This document shows positions 31,535-42,299 of a DNA stretch of 64,000 nucleotides, one piece after another. Source of the DNA: Rhynchospora pubera (lineage: Eukaryota; Streptophyta; Magnoliopsida; Poales; Cyperaceae); assembly GCA_028095005.1 (NCBI GenBank), contig CM051463.1:62782251-62846250 (forward strand), written 5' to 3'. The position numbers and the translations under genes are program-made. Positions within the stretch are counted from its first letter, which is position 1. Every line of letters starts with the position of its first letter. The notes beneath the pieces were generated by a model. It searched no databases, was not told where the DNA came from, and saw only the letters and a program-made list of their open reading frames with translations.

Positions 31535-32007
31535 TGTAAGTGCAACAACGATTCTAGAATGCAGAATTAACCAGGAATCGTAAAATACCTCGTGCCATCG
31601 CTAATCGAAATCGAGTGTTGAGTGGATGAAGTTGAAACCCGCAAGCCATGCACGACTCCTCTTCTATCACATCTGCTCCGTATCCAAATTGAAGAGCAGA
31701 AATCGTTAGTCATTAGGCGGAAGCGTTAGTATTGATCTTCTTTGAGTTTTCCTCAGCCATAATGATGGTCAACAATGGCGTTTTTCTCTTTTCTTTACTG
31801 AAATTTCTTAATGGCAGAATTATGGAAAAGGGTGCCTTAAAATTTCAGATTATAGAGTATTTAATGCTGAGGCAACTAAAGGGATCAAGTACAATGAATC
31901 TGGTCCATCAGAATTTCCATCAAATTATGATGCACCCTTTAGTTAATTATCTTAGATGAACTTGGCTCACACATTAATTATCATAGGCCACATTAAATAT
32001 TCCAACA
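31535..32007 (-). repeat. Outer LTR (3' LTR)
   Basis: 473 bp in window orientation, starting TGTAAGTGCAAC and ending ATATTCCAACA. A 75-codon frame inside it recurs in all three LTRs only because the LTRs are copies. Confidence 0.92.
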
Positions 32008-32661
32008 TTCTCCCACTTGGCCTATGCTGAAAACATCATAATTAAGCACAAATTCAAAATTGGCCAACATCTTAAACCTTGTTCAGTTAGAAATACCAAA
32101 CTAAACTAATACAATCAAAATAACTATTAATGTTATTTGACCCCCACTAATTATAGCATTGGTATTCTTTCCAACAAATGGTTAATATAATTCATTCGAT
32201 CCACTTAAGTAAATTTGCTTAAATTAAACATAATGCGCAACATAAGAAATAAGCAAATTTCATAATTCAAATTCAAAATCATAATTTGAAGCTTCACATC
32301 GTAACTTAATACATAATTCGATACAACAAAATCATAATTAGCAACCAAACCCGTGCCGGCAAAAATGGGTGGTTATAATTTATTGAGAGAATTAGTTAAC
32401 ATAATTCTCAATTAATATGTTGTATTTGTATTGTCATATCTTTGACTTTGTATTTAACAACAAGATATTTAATGTCAATCCATTAGACATGTTACTGAAT
32501 TTGTTGTTATTAAAAGACAAAATAGCAGTCGCGTTATTACAAAAATAAGATAGGTGACCTTACAAAATGCCATAAAAATTCTGCTTGCATAGTGGAAGAT
32601 GACATTATAAACTGCTCAGCACTCTTCCATAAAATTAATCATTATATATACAAGCACAAAG

Positions 32662-33089
32662 GTAAAATACCTCGTGCCATCGCTAATCGAAATCGAGTGT
32701 TGAGTGGATGAAGTTGAAACCCGCAAGCCATGCACGACTCCTCTTCTATCACATCTGCTCCGTATCCAAATTGAAGAGCAGAAATCGTTAGTCATTAGGC
32801 GGAAGCGTTAGTATTGATCTTCTTTGAGTTTTCCTCAGCCATAATGATGGTCAACAATGGCGTTTTTCTCTTTTCTTTACTGAAATTTCTTAATGGCAGA
32901 ATTATGGAAAATGATGCCTTAAAATTTCAGATTATAGAGTATTTAATGCTGAGGCAACTAAAGGGATCAAGTACAATGAATCTGGTCCATCAGAATTTCC
33001 ATCAAATTATGATGCACCCTTTAGTTAATTATCTTAGATGAACTTGGCTCACACATTAATTATCATAGGCCACATTAAATATTCCAACA
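32662..33089 (-). repeat. Internal third LTR copy, 5'-truncated
   Basis: Matches the outer LTRs from their 46th base to the end, followed by the same polypurine tract. Together with the following 630 bp it is a second copy of 31580-32661. The duplicate has a 22 bp deletion near 33510, and differs by tga/ggg in aaaatgatgcc versus aaaagggtgcc. Confidence 0.9.
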
Positions 33090-33739
33090 TTCTCCCACTT
33101 GGCCTATGCTGAAAACATCATAATTAAGCACAAATTCAAAATTGGCCAACATCTTAAACCTTGTTCAGTTAGAAATACCAAACTAAACTAATACAATCAA
33201 AATAACTATTAATGTTATTTGACCCCCACTAATTATAGCATTGGTATTCTTTCCAACAAATGGTTAATATAATTCATTCGATCCACTTAAGTAAATTTGC
33301 TTAAATTAAACATAATGCGCAACATAAGAAATAAGCAAATTTCATAATTCAAATTCAAAGTCATAATTTGAAGCTTCACATCGTAACTTAATACATTATT
33401 CGATACAACAAAATCATAATTAGCAACCAAACCCGTGCCGGCAAAAATGGGTGGTTATAATTTATTGAGAGAATTAGTTAACATAATTCTCAATTAATAT
33501 GTTGTATTTGTATTTAACAACAATATATTTAATGTCAATCCATTAGACATGTTACTGAATTTGTTGTTATTAAAAGACAAAATAGCAGTCGCATTATTAC
33601 AAAAATAAGATAGGTGACCTTACAAAATGCCACAAAAATTCTGCTTGCATAGTGGAAGATGACATTATAAACTGCTCAGCACTCTTCCATAAAATTAATC
33701 ATTATATATACAAGCACAAATAAATAACCGAAAGTGAAT

Positions 33740-33820
33740 TTCTTATTGACTAATAAAATATCATCCACGAACAAAATGAGAATGATAAATTACTCCCACT
33801 AACCCTGAGATATATACATT
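33740..33820 (-). pseudogene. Decayed copia reverse-transcriptase scrap
   Basis: Minus-strand reading gives CIYLRVSGSN in one frame, then FIILILFVDDILLVNK in the next. This is the copia reverse-transcriptase active-site region (usually ..YVDDILL..) with a frameshift and Tyr replaced by Phe. It is the only coding trace in the element and shows descent from an autonomous copia. Confidence 0.75.
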
Positions 33821-34079
33821 GATTTATAATATTTTCTTTAAATCCAAACTTGATATCATCAAATTTGAGATATATTTTAGCAAAATTAGTATTTCATTAT
33901 TACTACTTTTATTCGTAGTAGCAACAAAAGGCTAATCATAATGTCTGGTCCAGTTCTAAATTACCAAGACAAATCTCAGTTCATTCTTTCCAAGTTGGAA
34001 AAATTAGTTTTATTCAATGTTGTTAAATTCATGAAAAATAAGGTGGTTAATAGTCGACTAATATTCACATAGCAAAATA

Positions 34080-34580
34080 AAATTAAACTGAAATGAATAA
34101 TAAAAACGCCAAATAATATTTCAGTTTTAACATAAAGTTCTTCACATTTTCAATTTATATCATCGTTAGACAGAAATAAATTGAAGTTTATGAGACAATT
34201 CTATTTAATAAACTAAAATGTCAATTAAAGTTGTTCAAATTGACATCCTTAATATTTATTAAATATAAACATCATAGTGATATGTAAACTAAAATATCAC
34301 AAATAACATAATATAAATAAACAACTATGAGGAATGATACTTAATTAAACTGAAATTAATATTTAAAAATTTCAATTTTGACAAAATGGTTGTTCCATGA
34401 AATCAATTTGCATCACAGTTGGGCAGAAACAAATTGAATTAATAATAATAAAATTCCAGTTAATAAACTACAATGACAATTAAAGTTGTTAAAATTGACA
34501 ATCATAATTTATTAAATGTAAAGCTTTATTGTGATATATATAAATAAAATATCACACACTTTCTTTTAATAAAATGATAA
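34080..34580. repeat. Diverged direct repeat, about 260 bp unit, in element interior
   Basis: Two diverged copies (about 34085-34300 and 34350-34560) share gacaattaaagttgtt(c/a)aaattgac, agacagaaataaattgaa-like sequence and aaaatatcaca. A third, shorter echo follows at 34565-34615. Confidence 0.55.
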
Positions 34581-35641
34581 TTACAATTAAAGTTATTAAA
34601 ATTGATAATGACCAAATTATTAAAAGTAACTTAGTATGAGTAACTTAGTATGGTTTAAATTATTCATATGCATAACTTTACTACTACAGTATATTCAAGC
34701 ATATCACTATTGACTAACCAACCTTCAATAAAGATGCCAACCATCTATATACAAATTCAGTATTCTGAACAAATTTGTGACTATTCTATAGATTTACATA
34801 ATAATTAAGTAATCTACAAGGTTCAATTGACAAGAGAGAACCATAATATGTCTGATTGTACCTTAATTTTGTCATAAAAATCATTTCTGGACCACACTTT
34901 GTTGGAACGGGTCGTTTCAAACCCAGGACGGGTCGTCCTACACGAAAAGGTGCGACCAGAGTTCATCCAAAAACTTTCAGACAGCCTGAACACTCTCTGG
35001 TAATCTGACGATAACTTTCTCTATAATCATCCGTTTTCTGTGTTCTTGATCATCCTGGAAACTAGATTCAAAGATCTTTCCAGTGACATAAGTTTCATCA
35101 AAAACAAGTTTATAGATCAAAAGGTATAGCCCTCGAAAAACAGACTATCCCAGACGAAAAATCGACAAACTGTCAGACAGACTTAACTTGCAGACAGCAT
35201 TTCTCACTGATACTTTATTGGAATTTTACAAATTTACATTCTATGGAAAGATATATGAAATATCTACATTCCAGTAAAATTTCATGCAAATCCGAATTAC
35301 CAATTAAGAGAAAAATGTCCCGTACTACTGAAAGGTCAGAAATTTCAGAACCCTGACATTCTGACCTCTTGTGATTGCGAATTGATTATCTCCCTGTGCA
35401 CCAGCTTGATTTTCAAGATGTTGGTCTCATTAGAAAGTAGACCCAGAGATCTTTCCAATTCCGAAAACCTCACTCAAATCGGATAAGCGGATCTTGAGAT
35501 AATGATCCACGAATTCAGATAATTAAGAAAATCAGACAAAACTCAATCCACTCAACACTTACAACAGAATTTCTGTTTAACCGTTATGAAATTCTATTTC
35601 AATAAAGGCAATCTAGCGGTATAACCCGCTCTGATACCAAC

Positions 35642-36114
35642 TGTAAGTGCAACAACGATTCTAGAATGCGGAATTAACCAGGAATCGTAAAATACCTCGT
35701 GCCATCGCTAATCGAAATCGAGTGTTGAGTGGATGAAGTTGAAACCCGCAAGCCATGCACGACTCCTCTTCTATCACATCTGCTCCGTATCCAAATTGAA
35801 GAGCAGAAATCGTTAGTCATTAGGCGGAAGCGTTAGTATTGATCTTCTTTGAGTTTTCCTCAGCCATAATGATGGTCAACAATGGCGTTTTTCTCTTTTC
35901 TTTACTGAAATTTCTTAATGGCAGAATTATGGAAAAGGGTGCCTTAAAATTTCAGATTATAGAGTATTTAATGCTGAGGCAACTAAAGGGATCAAGTACA
36001 ATGAATCTGGTCCATCAGAATTTCCATCAAATTATGATGCACCCTTTAGTTAATTATCTTAGATGAACTTGGCTCACACATTAATTATCATAGGCCACAT
36101 TAAATATTCCAACA
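35642..36114 (-). repeat. Outer LTR (5' LTR)
   Basis: 473 bp partner of 31535-32007. The only difference I noticed is gcggaatt versus gcagaatt near its start. The primer-binding site TGGTATCAGAGC (coding strand) is 2 bp inside. Confidence 0.92.
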
Positions 36115-37610
36115 AAGGAATGATTGAACAAATAATAAAATGATCATCAGGCTCAGTACACTTATGGGAGTTTGGGGAAGACTTTGAACAATTAGTACAT
36201 AGATGGTGACAGAATGTTAATTTTGGTGAGGGATGTAAGTAAAAAGTGGCTAGATAAAATGAAACACATGAAGAAAAAAATGACTGGTTGGAAGAAGAAC
36301 TTTGAAAGTGACAAGAAAAAAATTAGGAAACTCATTTTTTAGGAACTATATGATTTAGAAATTATTCAAGAAAATAGGGACTTTGATACTAGGGAACATG
36401 ATAGATGAGTTTATTGTAAACAAATGATAGAGCAAATTTATAGGGAAGAGGAACAATATTGGAGACTTAGATCCAAACGAAAGTGGTTGAAAGAGGGGGA
36501 TAAAAATACTAGGTATTTTCATAACATAACAACGGTTAGGAGTAAGAAAAATAAGATTTTGATGGTCAGCTCACTTATGTTATGACTGTTATCAGGAATC
36601 ATATTAAAAAGTTTTATAAAGATCTCATAGGTCAGAAAGGCATTAAAAGTGCTTACTTTGCTGATGATTTTTGGGAAGATATTCCAACTTATCAGCAGAA
36701 GATACAGAGGATTTAGATCAATCTTTTAGCATGGAAGAGATCAGACAAGCAGTTTTTAGTTCTGATGCTAATGGAGCCCATGGGTCTGATGGTCTCTCCT
36801 TTGCTTTTTATCAAAAATTTTGGAATGTACTAAAAATTGAATTTGTATAGATTAGCTCAAAAGTTTTACTTAGGGAGGCTCAACTTAAACACGCTAAATA
36901 AAGCCACCATCTGCCTTTTGCCAAAAGAAAAAAATGCCACAACAATTAGACAATTTAGATCAGTGAGCTTAATGAATTGTAGTGTTAAGATTTTGACCAC
37001 TATTCTTACAAATAGATTAGCTACTGTAATTGACAAGTTGATTGATCAAGTTCAGTCTGGCTTTCTGCCAAAAAAGTTCATTCTAGAAAATGTAGTGTTA
37101 GCACATGAAATTATACATGATTGTCATAATAAAAAAGAACAAGGGGTAGTCATTAAAATAGACCTTGAAAAGGCTTATTTAGATGATGTTTTGGCTGGAA
37201 GACAGTTTAGTTGAGAGATGGAGACATTGGATCTCACAACTTTGTTGTAGTTCTTATACTTGCATTAATATCAAGGGAGAACCCACTGATTTTTTTAAAT
37301 GTGAGAGGGGTTTGAGGCAAGGAGACCCCCTCTTTCCTTTTTTATTTGATATTGCAGTAGATTCTTTATGTAGGATTTTTAATAGAGGTAGGGAGAATGG
37401 TGCAATTATAGGACTTGACCCTTCTATTCTTGATAATAGAGCTCTAACAAATATTTTGTATGCAGATGATACTCTCTTATTTTTGAAAGCAGAGGGAAGA
37501 AACATTGAGAAAGTTTATTGGACCATGATTGCTTTTGAAGCCATGTCAGGTATTAGGATTAATTTTCACAAAACTGCTATGTATGCTATTAATATTTCAG
37601 AAGAGAAGTG

Positions 37611-37636
37611 TAACTAACTAACTAACTAACTAACTA
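37611..37636. repeat. (ACTA)n microsatellite inside the LINE
   Basis: Six copies of taac/actaac right at the stop of the YADD-containing frame. Confidence 0.85.
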
Positions 37637-37752
37637 TTTAGCTGATATTTTCAGGTGTAAAATAGAAAAGTTTTCTTTGATCTATTTGGGTATACCTCTG
37701 ACATTTAAGAAACTTAGTGGTAGAGATTGGGATTTTGTGCTAGACAAGATTA

Positions 37753-38178
37753 ATAAAAAAAGAGGAGGGTTCCAATGCCAACATTTTGATTGCCCCCAAA
37801 TGCTAACATTCCATTAATTAGTTACTTTTTTTCAAAATTTAAAATTGCAACATCAAATCCAAACGCTCAACTTATTCAATTTAACGACCGATGCATTTTC
37901 ATATAATTTTTGTAAATTTTAGAGTTTATTTGATACTCCATCAAGAGGTAGAAAAATAAACGAACCTTATTAATTGTGATATATTCATTCTAATACGTTC
38001 ATGTTTTAGCCTTTGATGGAGTATCAAATAAACTCTAAAATTTACAAAAATTATATCAAAATGCATCGGTCATTGAACTAAATAAGATGATCAGTTTGGA
38101 TTTGACGTTTTTATTTTAAAATTTAAAAAAGTAATAAAATAGTGAAATGTTGGCATTGGAACCCTCCTCATAAAAAAA
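37753..38178. mobile_element. Foldback MITE, family 1, inserted in LINE
   Basis: The element at 37762-38169 (408 bp) is flanked by a perfect 9 bp duplication ATAAAAAAA. The termini are GAGGAGGGTTCCAATGCCAA and its inverse, and the arms cover nearly the whole element. Inner sequence is related to the element at 1451-1876. A 9 bp duplication with long arms indicates a Mutator-type foldback MITE. Confidence 0.9.
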
Positions 38179-38928
38179 TTACAGAGTTGGAAAGGTTCTT
38201 TGCTCTCAATAGGAGGGCGATTAACTATGATCAATTCTGTGTTAAGTCTTATTTCCCTCTACATGATGTCTATCTTTAAAGTACCTGTCAAAGTTAGGAA
38301 GCAGATTAACTCTTATAGGAGTAGCTTTCTTTTGCAAAGAAATATAGACAATAAGAAAAAATTTGCTTTAGTTAATTGGATCAAAGTTTGTCAACAGAAG
38401 AAGTATGATGGTTTAGGGGTGCTAGATATGTAGAATATGAATACTACATTACTTATGAAGTGGCGGTGGAGATACAATAACCATCAATTTGTTAGTCTTT
38501 GGAAAGATGTGATTAAAGCAAAATACAGTGACACCACCAACCCACTTCATTTCTCTCCTTTTTTGAAGACCATTGTTAGCTTAGAAGGTTTAGGTAATGT
38601 TTCCAGTAATTTTAGAATAGGAGATGGTTCTAGAATTCATTTTTGGACAGATATTTGGTACCAGGATTGCTCTATAGCAACTCTGTACCTTTACCTTTTT
38701 GAAATTTGTTCTAACAAAGACAGCACAATTCAAGAAGTAGTTCTTACTCAAGGAGGAGTATTGATTTTTCATAGATACTTGAATGGGGTTCTGCTTCAAG
38801 AGTGAAAAGAACTTTTAGAGATAATTCATACCATTCACTTAAAAAATGAAGAAGATCAATGTTCAGATAACCAATGTTCAGATTTGGTGGCAGTGTAGGT
38901 TACCTCTGAAAATTCAAATCTTCATATG

Positions 38929-39116
38929 GGCTCCGTTTGGATGGCTTCTTCCGGAATAAGGAATAAGGAATAACCATTTTTTACCAATAAATTTATTTCT
39001 AACCATCCAAACTCTTCACAAAAGTTACACACTTCCCAATAAATTTACCCCTTCCCAATAAATTTCTTCCATTCTTCCTTCTTCCTACCTTATTCTCAAC
39101 GCATCCAAACGGAGCC
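38929..39116 (+). mobile_element. 188 bp MITE (copy 3), inserted in LINE
   Basis: Same termini and length as 9123-9310 and 28153-28340, with a 3 bp duplication ATG (38926-38928 and 39117-39119). Removing the element and one ATG restores the LINE reading FIWMVMHNKLLTK, which confirms both boundaries. Confidence 0.95.
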
Positions 39117-39322
39117 ATGGATGGTAATGCATAATAAACTCTTGACAAAACAAAATTTATGCAAAAGGGGTCGGCAAGGAGACAACACTCGTAACTGCTG
39201 TGGTACTGATGAAGAGTCTTGCTCTCACCTTTTCCTTTTTTGCCCCTTACTAGAACTGCTTGGTTTTGGTTAGGAAAGTGCCAAAATTACTTTTCTCTTT
39301 GGAATTCTCTACAGGATATTGT

Positions 39323-39647
39323 TGACCCCTAAAAATGTGCGGTCAAGATAGCATGAGATGCTCAGGACGAAATTCACGAGATATCACCATGAATTATGAG
39401 AAAGACATTTCAGATGCTACAAGTTCATGAAATATTTGATGAATATTTTATGACAAGTCAAATGTGTCGTTCCATGGAACTAAATTAAACAATTTCATGA
39501 AAATCAAGTTGAGATCTCCACATTGATTTTGGCATCCTTCTTTGGGCCTAAGCATTCTCAGATGAATGATCAAAATTGAAATTGCTATAATTCGGATACA
39601 GTCATGAAATTTGAAAAATGATATAAAATATTTTAGGGGTCAATAAA
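39323..39647. mobile_element. Possible MITE with TTGACCCCTAAAA termini
   Basis: The left end TTGACCCCTAAAA and right end TTTTAGGGGTCAA are perfect 13 bp inverted repeats 325 bp apart, right after the LINE's zinc region. No clear target duplication was seen and the interior is non-coding, so this stays tentative. Confidence 0.4.
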
Positions 39648-41245
39648 TGGATATATTTATATTGTTACGATCTACATGATTTAATGAGCGTGTATACAAA
39701 GTTTCATGCACAAATAAACTTGGAGAGACCTCTAAGTCATCTCATTTCACACGGCAACATCAAGTTAGAGTAAAAAAAAATGCTGAAAATCAGCGGGCTT
39801 TCTGGCCCGGTAAGAAGGTGAGCCCGAACTTAAAAAAAAAAAAAAGAGATGAGCTGTGGACCCCGACTGTCAGACCCTCCCTCTCCAAACCTTCGCTCTC
39901 AGCTGCTCCAATTGGCTAGCCCTTGGACCCCATTCGTCAGTGACAAAATCACCATACATATGGCGCTCTCTCACTGGTCCCGTGCTTGGGTCCCGCTATA
40001 ACAAAATATAAAGAAATCGGGGAAGGAAAGAAGAGGAGAACGGTCGTCTCTGACAAATTCCGTTTCGGCCAAACACTGCACCACCACCAGAGTTCTTGGC
40101 ACCGCTGGAAAGGGGGTGAAGAGGAGAATATGATGGCATCAACCTCAGCTTCTGTCGTGCCTAACCTGAAGTTCAATTTTTGAAGAAAGGTTATTGGGGT
40201 GTTTTAAAAGGAATGCAGAATCGATATAATTAAGTCCATGAATATCAAATTGCTTGTTACTACAGCTTTGTGGGGTGTCAGTAGTAATCTACAAACCATC
40301 AATTGGATTTAAAGAAAAGCAAGTATGTGAGAACACCAATAGCAGTTATGGTCAAGCGCTGAGCTCGGTTAAACATTTATTAACAGTGATGTGCATAAGC
40401 AATCAGCAATTTCAGAATGCTAAACGCAATAAATAATGATGCCAATATGTGGTGGTGATAACGAAATAAATAATGACACATAACACAATCCATTTATTTA
40501 TTTCGTTGGGTAATGTCTTCTACTATATTCAATTAATATAAACATATGCAATTAAGTTGGTTACTTTTAACCTATGATTTATAGAACTTAATCATCACAT
40601 AACTTACATACTAATCTTATTGATAATTAATGTTTTTTGTTAATTATCAAGATTATGGACGTTTTAGATTTATTGTTGTCATTTACTATTAAATGAAGAA
40701 TAGAGATCTATAATTCAGATTCTAAACCTGAATGATCTGTCAACAAATAAGTCAAAGAACAAATGATATAAAAAATCATCAATGACATAAAACATAGAAG
40801 TGGCCAAATAAGATTGGCTCCTAGGACATAACTTTAACAAGAGCATGGCTACAGCAATGGCTCCCTGAAGATTGGTCAATGATACCCATCCAAATGCAAT
40901 CCCCTGATACTGCTCTAGCCAATATACCTGGGGTGTGTGACTGGACAGAAGGACACATGATGCAGCTGACGCTAGGCTAGAAGAGCAGCAAGAGCCACAA
41001 GCAACGTTTAATTTCAATTTTTGAGTGTGTCTTAGTGTTAATGTGGTTTGATTAGTCTGGAAGTTTGTTTTAAATCTGTTAACGTAATTCTATTTGGAGT
41101 TCATTTCAAGTTGATCTGGTATGGGTTTAGCGATATGGTAGTGCAATAGTAAATTTGATAGGGTTGATTCACGTGTTATGAGTGTAATCGGATGTTAATT
41201 TCTAGTAATAGAAATGGGCCAAAGGCCTTTTTTCAAAAAAAATAA
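39648..41245. other. Unassigned DNA ending in a retroposon-like tail
   Basis: No supported gene. The sequence at about 41190-41245 (agaaatgggccaaaggcctt, then T-run, C, A-run) resembles the 3' end of plant LINEs or SINEs and may be the tail of the LINE remnant at 36230 or a separate retroposon. A minus-strand frame at 40715-41017 is discussed under rejected items. Confidence 0.4.
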
Positions 41246-41249
41246 AAAT

Positions 41250-41250
41250 A

Positions 41251-41288
<38 letters not shown>
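41250..41288. repeat. (AAT)n microsatellite
   Basis: About thirteen AAT/ATA units following an A-rich tail, a common product of retroposon poly(A) expansion. Confidence 0.9.
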
Positions 41289-41290
<2 letters not shown>

Positions 41291-42299
41291 TGATCAGTCC
41301 TTATGAAAGACTACCTACCCTTTTTTTTCCTTTATAAACTTGGTTAGAGAGAAATGAAAGGATCAAAGAATGAGAATGAAAAAGTGTTTATTACTTTATT
41401 TACCAAATCTCTGAAACAATTAATGCGTGTATATTTCTTTATAACCTGAACAATAATAAGCAGTGATATCTTTGTGTCCCTGAAGAAGATACACATTCTA
41501 AATATTCTCTGAACTTGAGACTATTTTTTTTTTTTTTTTAGAAATCATGTTTACCAACCCAAGAAGCAGACTAACTGCAACACAATTCCTACTTTCATAC
41601 AATGCACTTAACTACTAAGTACTAAATGAAATTCACTAAAAGGTGCCATTATTTTACAGAATCTGATTTCTTCAACTTACACAAGAAAAAGAAAGATCAA
41701 CCAAGAAGAACAGTAAAGAATGAACTTTTCATGAAACAATTAATGCGTGTATAGTACTGCGTGTATAGTACTGTGATTTACAAAAAGACTTATCAAAATT
41801 CTTGAATTTCAAATAATGAGCTAAATTTGAGGAAAGAGTAAATGATTTTCTTTTTATAACATGACAAACTACGGATCTAATTGTGATTAAAACTAAAGAA
41901 GGCAGCAAGAATTAGATGCATGACGCATTGTCACTCAATGTCCAGGAGATTTTAGATAATCGCATTTCTTCACTGTTAATTGTCACTTAAAAACTATATT
42001 ATATTATACTACTAAACTACAGTCTAGGAACGTTCCTCATCATCTCTCGGTTTCAAATAAACCAACCGGAAATGTCACAATATATTTTGTGCTCTTTGAA
42101 AGAAAAAAATAAATTCAATTATAAAAGAAGGAAAAGTAAAATTAATTAAAGACTTACCTGTCTCAGTAAATGAAGTACTTCCAACATCTATTCCATGCAC
42201 CCATTCAACTATAACACTATGCAATGTTTTCACTTTTACTTTGAAGGAAACACACCTTTTCTATATATATATCCCTTAATCTAATCGTTTTGAGTAAGT
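41289..42299. other. AT-rich spacer before the satellite
   Basis: No gene. A short direct duplication, tgcgtgtatagtactg, occurs at about 41743-41775, and acaattaatgcgtgtatat is repeated from about 41419. Confidence 0.5.

Larger units (their letters stand above)
31530..36119 (-). mobile_element. Non-autonomous copia-type LTR element with three LTRs
   Basis: The element at 31535-36114 (4580 bp) is flanked by a perfect 5 bp duplication AAGGA. The outer LTRs are 473 bp each and nearly identical (one difference noticed). The initiator tRNA-Met primer-binding site is at 35628-35639 and the polypurine tract at 32008-32018, so the element reads on the minus strand. A tandem duplication of 1082 bp (31580-32661, repeated at 32662-33721) adds a third LTR, lacking its first 45 bp. 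The interior has no long frame, only a decayed reverse-transcriptase scrap. Confidence 0.92.
36230..39335 (+). pseudogene. L1-type LINE ORF2 remnant, interrupted by two MITEs
   Basis: The coding remnants in order are EEEQYWRLRSKRKWLKEGD then NTRYFHN (about 36450); SMEEIRQAVFSSDANGAHGS and FYQKFWNV (36730); a 125-codon frame with CLLPKEKN and VSLMNCSVKILTTILTNRL (36837-37214); a 144-codon frame with ERGLRQGDPLFPFLF and YADD at 37459-37470; MLSIGGRLTMINSVLSLI (38200); FRIGDGSRIHFWTDIW (38610); and a zf-RVT zinc region KLLTKQNLCKRGR with SCSHLFLFCPLL (39130-39240). That is the standard order of plant LINE ORF2. The endonuclease and ORF1 are absent, a short deletion follows DLEKAY near 37170, and frameshifts and stops abound. 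It encodes no working protein. Confidence 0.9.

Noticed and set aside
31732..36066. Three identical 75-codon plus-strand frames (31732, 32814, 35839)
   Set aside because: They lie in the three LTR copies and are conserved only because the LTRs are recent duplicates; they run opposite to the element and show no domain.
40715..41017. Minus-strand 100-codon frame beginning MKLNVACGSCCSSS, faintly like an RNase H start (LNVDGSC)
   Set aside because: The resemblance covers only a few residues, the catalytic Asp is replaced, and later RNase H motifs are absent.
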